Shown here: in pieces, positions 49,101-59,882 of the stretch
Layout of the letters: each line of letters begins with the position of its first letter
How positions within the stretch are numbered: position 1 is the first letter of the stretch
DNA from: Carya illinoinensis
Lineage: Eukaryota > Streptophyta > Magnoliopsida > Fagales > Juglandaceae
Assembly: GCF_018687715.1 (NCBI RefSeq)
Contig: NC_056758.1
Location: 5,769,501 to 5,833,500 of the forward strand
Direction of reading: 5' to 3'
Length of the DNA stretch: 64,000 bases
Position numbers and translations under genes: made by a program
Notes under the pieces: model-generated
Seen by the model: the letters and a program-made list of their open reading frames with translations, nothing else
Databases searched by the model: none
What the model was told of the DNA's origin: nothing

Positions 49101-52100
49101 TGGAGTTGCAAGGCTGCAATGGATGTATGGGCGGATTGCTCTAGTCCAGTTCAAAAATGGCCCCGGGTAGACTATATTGCATGTCTACTCAATCAAAGTT
49201 GCAAAAGCTGACTATGAAAGCTATTGTTGCATGATAATGTTCCAACAATGACATTACATAGTTTTTAGTTGGATTATAGGTGTCAATGATGGTTTGCTTA
49301 ATTAATAGTTTTCATTCGGATTAGCTACATGTTTAATATTGTTATTACATTTCCTATAGAGAATCAAGGAATCTAGGGTATCATTATCTTTGACAGGAAA
49401 TGCATGTTCGATACAAAATAGTACGATTAAAGTCTCATAATTAGATTGATGTGGCATATGCAGATTGATGGAGAAAATGAGAAAAAGTTGAGAAAGCAGC
49501 TAGCAATATTGGTTGATAATGATGTAATTGAAGTAGAACTGTTAGGAAATTTGTCTATAATTATCATGAGTGATAAGAAAAGGCTGACCAAAAATAAAAC
49601 CAAATTACAAAACATGAACCCGGAAGAACAAAACCCAACTTACACATTTTTCTATTAGAGAAGTTGTTAGAAATATTTGCTTATATATGACTATAACCTG
49701 ACTAATCTGATAAGAACTTCAATGACCAGACATGAATTGTAACCCCTACACAAATAATATCAACAGAAAAATACTAGTATATAAACTAAGCTTGTGAGTA
49801 GAGTAGGCTAGCTTTTTAATGACATGCAATTTACAAACTTGGCATGCAACAAAACCTTGCAACCACTTGCAATATTAGTAGAAGCATCGCCCCATAACCA
49901 TATTGGCCTTTTGTCTGAGGACCCTTTCTATTTCTCTTATCTCCGCTGCACAACCTTGCATCCCTCTCTTCTTGGCAGGGAGAGAACGCCTCTCCATGAC
50001 CATATATATGCTGCTTTATATGTTCCCCATCTATATATATATATATATGTATATCTATATTTCCCCTCAGGTTCTTTGTCTTTTACTAATATTTCTGTGT
50101 TGTTTGCCCTAATTATCTTTTATCAGTACTGGTGATCAGACTCGTAATCTCGTACAGTACTTATGACTCGGATGGTATTTTCTATAAGAAGCTAGTTGAG
50201 CACTTCATGATCAAAGATACTAGTACTACAATTAAGCCTCCAACTACAATATAGGTAAGTGCAAACTGAGAAACAAGGTCTTGGTAATTTTGGTAAACAA
50301 TCCTTTTGGAATATTGCATTTCATTGCTCTGTCTTAACAACTTTTCTTCCATGAGATCAATACCCTAATGGGAGAATAAAAACTATTCCAATTAGCTAGA
50401 TTCAACAATTTTCAAGAAAAAAAAAAAAATATAGTTTCCCTTATATATAGTACTGATCTATATATGATTCAAACATGTTATTCTTGATTGATTACCTAGA
50501 TGATTTATGATATTAAAGCATATACTTTGGTGTTTGTACAGGTTAATAATTAATTGATGACGTTATAACTAATGCCCGGTATACTTTGGCTTATAGATTA
50601 ATGATAACATCATATATTTAGTGCTACCTAAAAACCCAAGCAAAAATTATAGATATTTCAGAAATTATATATCGGTTAACTAGCATGTGATTTTCTCTTT
50701 CCCCCAACCCCACAAAAAAAAAAAAAAAAGAAAAAAAACAGAAAAAAAAAAAAGAAGAAGGCACAAGCACTACTTCTCTAGCAACTTCATCCATCAGCTA
50801 ATTATTACTGATCTATTTATTTAAGTATCATTCTTTGCAAATTAATATTGGACCCAATAAAATAAAATCAAACAATTCTTTTAATTACTTTGTAAAATTC
50901 ATTTCATAATTATATTAATTCTGGCATTCTGATCCATTCCTTTATATCAATTATGCATTATACTTATCTTGTCTTAGTAATGCACAACCTATCTATAGAT
51001 TCTTATTAAATCCAGTACCTCTCCGCACACTAGTATTTTAACTAGCTTAATTTTGAGAATATTGGTAATCTAACACACTCTAACAATTCGTTGCACTAAA
51101 AACAGAAAAATCAGCCAGCCCTAAATATTTCTAGAGAGAGAAGCTACCTTCTCTCTAGAAATCCAAACCAAAAACTACCTCAGAGGGGGGTGGGAGCTTT
51201 GGCTCCTCCCTCCCTCCGTCCTCCCAGATGCAGTTTCTCCAAGTTTAATTTTCCAGTCGATGCTTTTGGTTTTGGTTTTTGGTTTTTCGATCAAAGCATG
51301 GAGAAGTGGCGTTCGATGTTTTCTTGTGGCCAGCAACCATCACGTGCCCCACTGTGGGGTTCCAACCTTCGATCTTTCATATTGCAGAAGCGTTTGCCAA
51401 AAGGAGCGGTGTGTGACCCACATGTCTGGATCAAAATACGCAAGTGGCCTCCACCACATAGAGGGATCTGCTGCTGCAACGAGTGGCTTTTCTGGGGTCA
51501 GCGATTTCAGTAACTTTAAGGTCAGAGTGTCCTCACGCGTCACTACAGCCTCATTCTCAGTGTTTTTTTTTGGTTTTCAGTGTATTTCAAGTTTCTGTTT
51601 GTTTTAGTATTCCTGTGTATTTCTGTTGTTGTTGTTTGCACTTAGTTTAAAATAATAAGAAATAGATTATTGGACTTGTTGTCCATAGCAGGAGAACCAT
51701 TTCCTCCTTTGGAGGATGAGGGATGGTTTTCTCGCTCCTCCTTTGAAAGATGGGGGTTGGTGTTTCCCTCTCCTTTTTTGGAGGATAGGGGTTTGGATAC
51801 CCTCTCCTCTTTTGGAGGTTGGATGATGGATATCTGTGTTTATATAATGTGGTGTTTTTCTCAGACAAACAGGGATGAATATATTTGTTGTTACAGAGTC
51901 TTGTATCTCAGAAGGTTTTGACATTAGAGAGTTTATAGAAATTAAAACAATATTTGTCACGAAGAAATTTATATACGGGGAAACCCCAAACAGATGAGTA
52001 ATTTGACTTGTAATTTAAGTTTTTTCCTATATTTATCAGTCACAATTGTAGCTTCGATTTTATTTGAATAAAATGAAATCTGTTAACCATTTAAAAAAAA

Positions 52101-53255
52101 AAAAAACAATTAGTTATATACTAGGATTAGGTATTGACTGAAATATATTTCACGATCAAAAAGAGAACCGAAAGAAAATGATCTAAAACAGATGCCATGC
52201 TTGTTTATTGCATTTTGAACCTCTAAACAAAAGAGAGTACTGACTAAAGCGATCTAGGAGAGGGCCGGGGTTATAATATAAGAAACGCAAGATTTCATGA
52301 TCAGTCTCCTACTTACCTGGAAACACATTCATTATATATAATTAATTCACCATCATTTTTGTTTCATCTAATTAACTTCTCGTTGTTCAAACTGAAAATG
52401 AGTCCCACTGTTTATAGAGTTCGTGGTCAAAGCTTGTCTAGATTTTCTTACCAGGGAGACTAGCTAGCTAGGGTAGCGATACCCAGTTATAAAAGGCTGA
52501 AGAGTCCCTTTATTCTGTTTCTGATTCCCCTATATATATATGTAATATCCCCAAAGTTTACATCCAAATTAATGAAGGCCATGGCTTTAATTATATCCTG
52601 TTCTAATTACGAATGGCCTGAAAGCAGATGGTTTTTCTCTGGATCAAGCTGTGTAGATTCAAGCTTATGCAGAGCGGCCAGTCCTTAGGACCATCTACAC
52701 ACCACGAGCCAAGATTCCTAGTCTCTTTGTCATTTACTGCCATGCAGACTATGTACATAGTGGACACCTGAATGGATAATATTGATTAACATATATACAT
52801 ATATTTTTTGAAGGAGAGGACAGCTGAAAAGTTCTTGGAAGATAGAAAAGTACTAAGGAATCGCAAGAAAGAGATATATATTTACATCATCTGCAAAATA
52901 TAAGCTTCAGGTGCAGAAAATGTTCTGTATTATGCAAAATCCTTATATTGTTGTCCAGAAAAGAAAATGAAATGGATATGGTTAAAATCATGATATATAG
53001 AGAAAGTATTAGAAAAAAGGAACAAATAGGAGTATTGCAAAATGGAAAGGAAAAAAAAATAAAATTGCCAGACCTGGTGCTTGAAAACTCATATAGTTTC
53101 CCAGTGCTGGAGAAGATTACAACGCTAACTTCAGCATCACACAGGATTGCTAGCTCCTTTGCCTTTTTTATCAATCCTTTTCTACGCTTGGAGAAAGTAA
53201 CTTGTCTACTCGTTGAATTATCGATCCTTTGAATGGCGATCTTCCCTCTCCCCAT
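37155..53255 (-). CDS. AGL17-like: MIKC-type MADS-box transcription factor, AGL17 clade
   Basis: Nuclear DNA-binding factor expected to bind CArG boxes as a dimer; AGL17/AGL21/ANR1 relatives act in roots and flowering time. Seven coding exons, all GT-AG: 53074-53255, 41248-41326, 38213-38274, 37779-37878, 37612-37653, 37443-37526, 37155-37307. Sizes 182, 79, 62, 100, 42, 84 and 153 give 233 residues plus stop; the first four and the 42 are the classic MIKC sizes. The MADS domain starts [20 protein letters not shown] with '[13 protein letters not shown]'. The I region is '[20 protein letters not shown]', the K domain runs from about residue 88 ('[17 protein letters not shown]', '[20 protein letters not shown]'), and the C-terminus has '[16 protein letters not shown]'. 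'[10 protein letters not shown]' and the end favour AGL17. Intron 1 is 11,747 bp. Confidence 0.95.
41420..41555. repeat. Perfect 68-bp tandem duplication in MADS intron 1
   Basis: Two identical 68-bp units, 41420-41487 and 41488-41555, about 94 bases upstream (in gene sense) of exon 2. No difference between them, so very young or conserved by conversion. Confidence 0.95.
42577..44377. repeat. 1.8 kb direct repeat, copy A (MADS intron 1)
   Basis: Starts GACTATATTGCATG and ends ATTATACTTAT. It matches 49170-50967 with only about a dozen substitutions and a few homopolymer length changes by eye. No coding content; it is ordinary intron DNA. The LINE fragment begins at the next base. Confidence 0.95.
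44536..45768 (+). pseudogene. LINE ORF1 (DUF4283-type RNA-binding protein)
   Basis: The first frame, 44536-45117 (193 codons), starts [17 protein letters not shown] and holds the DUF4283-type fold: '[15 protein letters not shown]', '[18 protein letters not shown]', '[17 protein letters not shown]'. A stop at 45115 precedes the expected zinc knuckle, of which a trace remains ('[14 protein letters not shown]', about 45150-45190). The frame 45232-45768 is a low-complexity Glu/Gly/Lys-rich tail ending 13 bases before ORF2. ORF1 would coat LINE RNA. Broken by stop and frameshift. Confidence 0.8.
45783..49169 (+). pseudogene. LINE ORF2 (endonuclease-reverse transcriptase), broken and 3' truncated
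   Basis: The APE-type endonuclease begins '[18 protein letters not shown]' at 45783, with 'SDHMPILL' near 46450. RT lies at 46919-48335: '[17 protein letters not shown]', '[20 protein letters not shown]', '[12 protein letters not shown]', 'GLRQGYPLS' (usual Asp changed to Tyr) and catalytic FADD at 47853-47864. The RT-associated zinc region at 48342-49169 reads '[20 protein letters not shown]' and '[17 protein letters not shown]', then the element is cut. Stops at 46036, 46796 and 48333 and a shift near 47840 inactivate it. Confidence 0.92.
49170..50967. repeat. 1.8 kb direct repeat, copy B (MADS intron 1)
   Basis: Near-identical to 42577-44377, same orientation, starting directly at the LINE 3' cut. 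It continues on the right into CTTGTCTTAG, which is unique. Confidence 0.95.
51093..52105 (+). mobile_element. Non-autonomous non-LTR retroposon R2 (same family as R1)
   Basis: It shares with R1 the 5' hairpin (51128-51161), a G-rich early part, iterated TCCTCTTTTGGAGGA-type hairpins (51708-51820), a 'GTCACGAAGAAATTT...GGGGAAAC' tail block and a poly(A) end (52093-52106). A probable imperfect target duplication, AACAATT(C/A)GTT, lies at 51082-51092 and 52106-52116. It is in MADS intron 1, antisense to the gene. No RT domain. Confidence 0.75.
52117..53073. other. Remaining MADS intron 1 sequence near exon 1
   Basis: No gene or repeat recognised. A short GTGTAGAT/ATCTACAC inverted repeat occurs at about 52650-52700. 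Confidence 0.6.
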
Positions 53256-53289
53256 CTCTGATCTGCTAGTGCTTTCTATATTAGGGTTC

Positions 53290-53391
53290 CTGCAACAACT
53301 GTACCCTTGATAAATAATTATTTAAAGATCATTAATGAACAGGTAAAGGTTGAAAGGGATTTGATTGAAAGGGATTTGATGAAAACCTTAC
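53290..53391 (-). other. Probable intron in the MADS 5' UTR
   Basis: The donor CTAA-GTAAGG is at 53391 and the acceptor TTGCAG at 53290, on the minus strand, 34 bases before the ATG. AGL17-type genes often have a leader intron. It carries a tandem GAAAGGGATTTGAT. Confidence 0.5.
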
Positions 53392-53563
53392 TTAGTTGAG
53401 CAGCTCAACACTTTGAGCAAACATTGATCTGATCATGGTGGTTTAGATTGGCGATTGAGATCATTTGTGATGCATCTTTTTCATTTTCTCCCATCAAGAA
53501 GAGAAAAAATCTTGCAGGACTAGTAGAAGTACTGAAGATAATAACTCCAAATGAGTGTATTAA

Positions 53564-53569
53564 TATATA
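53564..53569 (-). promoter_or_regulatory. Candidate TATA box of the MADS gene
   Basis: TATATA on the minus strand, about 170 bases upstream of the proposed leader-intron donor, giving a leader exon of plausible length. Confidence 0.35.
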
Positions 53570-56131
53570 GAGACGGCCTAGAGTACTGGTTTGAGATATA
53601 TTAGAAAATTACGAAATGGGGCGCTAGCTGTTTATTCATCCTTAACTTACTCGAGTATTTTAATGGCGATGAGCGTAGAAAAACAGAAAAGAAACAAATA
53701 TTTTAATGGGGCGGGGTGTAGATTGTGGTAACACTGATGCCGCGTGGGACACAAGTGTTACTATCCCAGGAAAGTCTGATGAGCCATTAGTAACAAAATT
53801 TATCAGCCACAAAAATTATTCTTTAATTAATATGGTGATCTCTCACACACACACACATCCTTTGGTGAGCAGCTTGATGCAACTTTGGAACTCATGCAAG
53901 TTAATTCATGCATGGGAGACTGGTTATCATGCCCAGATCATAACGTGGACGAGGCCGTACGTATATGGGAATTAATAATAATTTGGAAGAGCTATATATA
54001 ATGGAGTTTTACCGAAACAAAAACTCTCGTGCCCAAAGAAAATTAGTACTAGTGGAGCTAATCGAAGAAAGTTTAATGGAGCTAATCGAAGAAAGTTTAA
54101 TTTCAAGTATACAACGATGAGCACACACACGTATACCATGCTATTTGAGTTGTCCTTGGCGGGCTTTTGCTAATTTCAAGATTATACTCACCATCCACAT
54201 GATTATATAGCTTAAATTGTGAGATTTGATTTATAATATTCAAATTTTAAAATTTATATTTCAAATTAAATTATATCATATAAACATTTTATTAATTATC
54301 TTATCGGCCATATATGAAAATTTCTATCTATAAACCAGTATACACTAGATTTTAATTTATTAGCAATGACGCGTTGTTGTCAGAAATGTTTTGTTTGCAA
54401 ACATCAAATTGTTTCCAATCATCAAATGTAAACATAATTAAGGAAAGCATATTTTTCATATAATTTTCAAGAAAATATACCATTTTTGTAATTTTCCTCA
54501 TACTAATTACCACATATAACTTCCTTTCGGCACATATATATGTTTAATTTCTGAAACTGATCATGCAAAGAGATCTCGAGAACGTTGTCATTATATGGAA
54601 GGGATTAAAATCTGCAAATTAATGTATTAATCTTCCCTAAAATTTTAGGTTCACGAACTAACTACTCTTAGTTAAACTAACCATGCACTTATTTTCAGAT
54701 CCATCAGTACCAAAGTGCAACTTGTTACATGCAATTGGTCACCCCTAAATATAAACAAGTTTTATTCAGTGGAAAACCTTTGATTAAACTCTAATAATTT
54801 TGGAAGGAAAAACGTGAAAATATATACCAAGCCAAAACATGATCGAGGAACTTATAGCTAGATCATTCATATTAAAATGTAACTTCATAGACATATACCC
54901 TGCACGTGCTATTCATGTACGATTATTGACTGACACGCGTGTACATGGAGGTCTAGATCAGTCATACACCATCCGCCAATCGAGGGGCGTCTTCCCACGC
55001 TTTTATCGAGCTTAGTAGCCCAATGGCAAACAGTTCTCCGTGCTTCCAAGCTCATGTAGGTGTACGAGCGAGTTCTTGTCTGGCCAAAATTAGATTACTA
55101 AGCTACTTATGAGAAAATGGCAATATTATGCAGGTATATAGGGAAAGTGTTATTAATATCAATTTAATATACAAGTCTTAGTGATTTACGTTTTGCATTA
55201 AATATAGTTGTTATTGCACCGATAATCATAATTAAAGGTCTGGCGTGGCTGTCTCCAAACATAGTTTGCTATTGGCTAAGCCCACGTGGATGCGATTTCT
55301 CAAACCAATAACATTCGATATATATGACTATGATAGCTCTACCGTGGCTACCCTTGAATCTTGAATTAAGGAGACATCAAGTCCAAGAATATTAGGTCAA
55401 ATTTTTATACCACTTGGCCAACTGCATGCGAATTAACTTGGGCCAGGTGTCAATCATCAGGAAATCATATATTTACGTAGACGGTAGACCAAGGGAAAGG
55501 TGATTTTGCGTACATTCCCCACTCAGTTTATCATCCCAACAATGAATTGTACGTGTCGCTTCACTGATCAGTCATTATACAAATGAAAAATTACATCTTT
55601 TTAGTTTGTAGTACTGAAGCAAATAGTATATCATAAATTAAGAAGAAACTAGAAAGCACGAGATTCATCATAACTTTTATTTCTCCTACGCATGCAAGGA
55701 CGAAATTAAGTAGATTTTTAAGTTATTTATTTTTTCCCTTTGAAAGGAGATGGATGTTTGTGATCCCTCAGATCGATCATCTGATATTGCATACTAGCTT
55801 ATGGATTGGACATGATATATAGTTGCAGTTCATTATGTACTTGACAAAACTTTCAGTACCTGTAGTACTAGTACTGTTGGCATGCATTTTACACTTTAAC
55901 CTAGCTAGCTCCTTCCATGCGTGTTAGGGTTTGTCTATCGAACCCTGTTCATCTCTACATTCCAATTTCCAAAAGTGATCATTACTCATGATGTGCTACA
56001 ACCATGTTCAGAATTACTAATTTGTATATGGCATTATCTATGTTCTTGACAAACATCGGCAAGTTGCATCTTCAAAAACACATTTTAAAAGAGCTAGCTC
56101 TAACATTGATGTTGAAAATATAGTTACGAAT
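53570..56131. other. MADS upstream region and intergenic DNA
   Basis: AT-rich, no convincing gene. The open frame at 53706-53975 shows no family resemblance. A 24-bp tandem duplication lies at 54053-54076 and 54077-54100. Confidence 0.55.
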
Positions 56132-56270
56132 GGATTATACAAAAATAACTCTACAAATGGATATAATTTTATATGACCTGTTAAATCTACTGTATAATAA
56201 AAATAACTTTATAATCTGACAAATCACATCAAGTCATATTAGTTTGTGAGATTACTTTTGTGTAATCCCT
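56132..56270. mobile_element. Foldback MITE
   Basis: Ends GGATTATACAAAAATAACTC and the reverse complement of GAGATTACTTTTGTGTAATCC pair over about 20 bases, with further inner pairing. About 140 bp, no coding. Confidence 0.7.
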
Positions 56271-56314
56271 TTCATGTTGTGACTAAAGTATTTTTTCTGT
56301 TAAAGAAGTGTTAT

Positions 56315-56470
56315 AGGTACAAAAAGATTTCATAAAAGTAAACTCATAAATTGACGAGATTTTATACGATATATTAGATTTACTTTATAATAAAAATAAC
56401 ATTATAATTTGACGTACCATATCAGATCACCTTAATTTAAAAGTTTACTTTTATAAAATTTCTTGGTGAC
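56315..56470. mobile_element. Foldback MITE, second copy of the same kind
   Basis: TACAAAAAGATTTCATAAAA and the reverse complement of its partner (TTTTATAAAATTTCTTGGTG) face each other. AGTAAACTCATAAATTGACG is close to the arm of the MITE in SHMT intron 6. Confidence 0.65.
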
Positions 56471-56655
56471 TAAAGTATTTCTGAAATTTACATGAAGAGT
56501 GCTAAAACTTTTTCTTTAATATATATATACTCTACTTCGTAAGGTGAAGTTGGACGACTAACTGTTTGACAAGCAAATTATCAGGGATATGCAGCGATAT
56601 CAATCTAATTGCAAATATGAATCTTGCTATGTAAAGGAATGTAATTGCAGGTACA

Positions 56656-57484
56656 CAGTGGCGGACCTACATATATCTAAGGTGCCTCCCAAAATTTTTT
56701 GAAAAATCAAAATATACCCTAATTTTTAATCATAATTTTATAAATATAGAAAATGGCCCCCATAAAAAAATTTATAATCTCCATATGCTATACAAAATTT
56801 AATAAAATTTCAATATGCTTAGAAATGTCTCTTCATTTTTTTTTCCCTATTATCTCATAATTTTGTATAATTTCTATATATTATTTATTTTTAAGAGTGT
56901 AGTCTCACAAAAATTAAATCAAAACTAAGGTTAGAAGAAATAATAAATTTAATAATTGAATTCTAGAGTTTTTTTGTTATACAATATTAGACTTCTTATA
57001 AATATAGAATCCAAAGTAAAAAATACAACAAAAATATTTAAGGTTGGTGATCAATATGGAAAATGGTTGAGAGGTTTTATCATCTAGACTTCATTGAGTA
57101 AGAAAAAACTTATTTAAGGTTTGTATTATAGTATTATATGCTCAATGTGATAGAAAATATATAGAGTTTACATGAAACTTAATAAACTAGCTTACATACT
57201 AGAATGAAAGAGAACATTTTCAAAGATCACTTAATAGTTTATATGAAGCAAAACTTCTAAATAATTCATTAGAAAAATAATAATGGATGAATATTATTTC
57301 ATAAAACATTATCACCAAAAATCTGAAATATATTAAAATGTTGTGTTTTTAGAATCTTATTTTTACATGTAAATTGCAAATTATTGAAATCTAATTCTAT
57401 ATATGTTTTTATGAGTTTTGAATTTTAATGGGTCGCACATTAGAAAATTTGCCCCCCTCAAGAAAATTGCAGGTTCCACCACTA
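56656..57484. mobile_element. Non-autonomous hAT-like DNA transposon
   Basis: Left end CAGTGGCGGACCTAC; right end, reverse-complemented, TAGTGGTGGAACCTGC: the CAGTGGCGGA-type termini common in plant hAT elements. Flanking 8-mers CAGGTACA (56648-56655) and CAGGAACG (57485-57492) match at 6 of 8, fitting an aged 8-bp target duplication. The 829-bp interior is AT-rich without a transposase. Confidence 0.65.
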
Positions 57485-57499
57485 CAGGAACGCATTAAA

Positions 57500-59882
57500 T
57501 TTGATATCCCGTATTTAAGTATATTTTAAATTAAATAATCATTTCATTTGTTAAGGTTATGGATTTTCTTATTTTAAATATTACATGATTTACGTAGTAT
57601 TATTTTACAATTTTTAGTTGTGAAATTTAATTTAATGTATTTCTTATTATTAAATATTGTTCATTATTTAAATTACTCTTTATTTTATATTATTTTATTA
57701 TTTTATTGTTGGATTTTATTATTTTATTTTATTTAGTTACTACGTTTAAATTATTTTGTTTAAATTGTTGTTTTGAAATCATTTTTGTTGGATCGACCCT
57801 GAGTTGAAAAGACTGGATCTCGTTTCTTTTTTTTCTTTTTTTTTTTCCTTCTTTCATTTTTTTTTCTTTCATTTTTTTCCTTCCTTTTCTCCCCTCCCCT
57901 ACTTCTATAGTACGACCCCCATCCCCTCACCGAAACCTTTCTCTCAACACAGCCTCGTCGCGCACTGCCCAATCTCGCCACCACCAACCTCACCGGTTCA
58001 CCCTCACTCTGGCGACTTTTCCACCACCACCGGTCTCCTCCCTTGCGGCCTCTCCCACTCTCCCATCATAGCACCCAACCCATAGCCTCCCCTTGATCTC
58101 CTTCTCCTCCATGCTCCACCATGACGCCACGGTAGCCCAGCCCCTCTCAGCATGTAGCGACCCTTCCCTTCACTAGCCCCAGCCATTGCAGCTCCTCTTT
58201 TCCCCTTTCTTTCCCGAAATGCCCATTACTCTTTCTCGGTTTCTTTCCTCTCCCTAGCCCCCAACATTGTCGTGGCATAGTCCCATGCCGCTAGCTGCCC
58301 CCCCTTCACTAGTGTACCTCCAGACACTGAACCAACCCCTCGCGGTACCTGTCCCCCACATGAACACAACTCGAAATGGGTTTCCCCCTCTTTGCACGGC
58401 TAGATCCATCGCCCACGCTGCCATCCACGGCCTTCAGTCGCCACCACCAGCTCCACTAGCCTCCCTTAGCTCATCCTTGCCCAGCCCAAGCTTCCCCTAA
58501 CTCTCCTATCCATTTTCCATTTTGAGACTCACAACCATTGCTTGGGAAACATTGTCCGCCACTGCTCCGCCACTTTTGGCATGACTTTTGATCTTCCAGG
58601 GTTGTCTTTCGTCATTGTAAGTATTTTTCTAAAAGACTTTTGAGATTTAAATATATTTTTTCACTAATAATTTTCTACAGTCTAGTTGGTTATGCCAAGC
58701 TGTCTCTGAGGAGTATGGGGGTTGGATCGGATTGAAGGATGAGGTTTTTTGTGAAATTGGATTGTGTTTGGGTTGTTATCAGTTGTGTTTAGTGTCATGC
58801 TATTCATTGCATTATTGCATGCATGCTCATCTGTTGTAAATGAAAACTGGGTTATCATGTGAGAAATGATTTTTGGGTGCGTGCGTTTCACGACTTGAAG
58901 TCGAGATTGGTATTATTTTGGTGGAGCTCCTCTGGTCACCCGGGAGTATAATATACTAAGTGGCGTCCCCTGAGTTGTCGTTGAGCGACAACGGGATTGG
59001 ATGAGATGGTAACGCTCTCATGCCAACAATGGGGGCTAGTGGATGCAAGCGGCCACGAATGTGCTAGACGTGAAATTGGGCATCGTTCGTTACGAAGTCA
59101 TAGATATAGTAGTTACTTATGGTGTGACGACGGGAGCCAGGGTTTGCAGATGATCCTTAGGGGAGATCATGGTGCATATAAAATAATATAGATAATGGGC
59201 CATTTTTTGTGAAAATTGTGGTTTTGATAAATGGATATGTGGACTATTTTCTAGGAAAATTGTAATTTTATACTCAGGCCATTTTATGAAAAAATAGCAG
59301 TTGTTTATTTTAATGGACTTGGTTTGGGCCAAATGAAATGTTGGCATGCGTTCGAAAATAATCATTTTTGAAAAAGAAATGATGGTTTTGAGCTCATGCA
59401 TATTTCGGCATGTGCATACATATATGTTGGTTGTTTAAATGTGTTTTTATATCGTGGATTGTTTGGTTGATTATTTATTAACATTCACAATCTCACATGG
59501 TATTTGATACCCTATAGTACCGTTTTATGATACTATAAATTTTGATGTAGATGAAGACGTATGTTGAGCCTAAGAGATCAAGCTCACCAGAGGATTGACC
59601 TGGGGTTGCTTTCTCATGTTTGGGATTTGTTTCTCTCTTTTGCTGTATACCTTTGGTTTGTATTATATTTTTATTAGATTACTGTATAACTTTTGAAAGC
59701 ATTTTATTTTGGGAGACTTGTATTTAAAGTTCTGATACTTAGTCGACTAAATTTAATTTATCCGCTGCGACTTTTGTTTTACACTTGTTGCATATGGACA
59801 CACTTCGCACTTGTCGTTGGAGTGCGTAATCCGTATTGTTAGCATCTCGACATCATGATTCACACATTTCCATACATGGGAG
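57500..59882 (+). repeat. 5' LTR of the deleted gypsy element
   Basis: Collinear with 60423-62747 through the pyrimidine-rich block (57820-58200), 'GCTTGGGAAACA', 'CACGACTTGAAG' and 'GTACATGGGAG'-type ends. The last dozen bases are lost at the deletion edge. Confidence 0.85.

Larger units (their letters stand above)
44378..49169 (+). mobile_element. LINE (L1-type) fragment, antisense in MADS intron 1
   Basis: A plus-strand non-LTR element: 5' leader, ORF1, then ORF2 with endonuclease, reverse transcriptase and part of the zinc-finger RT-associated domain. The 3' end stops inside that last domain; RNase H (if present in this family), 3' UTR and poly(A) are absent. This is the opposite of the usual 5' truncation. 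It is exactly bracketed by the 1.8 kb repeats. Confidence 0.92.

Noticed and set aside
52640..52700. Possible microRNA precursor
   Set aside because: Only an 8-bp GTGTAGAT/ATCTACAC pairing; the arms do not pair beyond it.
53706..53975. 89-codon frame starting MGRG
   Set aside because: Resembles a MADS start for four residues only; the rest includes a CA-repeat translation.
57804..58500. Proline/serine-rich open frames on both strands
   Set aside because: They lie in the C-rich block of a gypsy LTR and recur in the other LTR with different frames.
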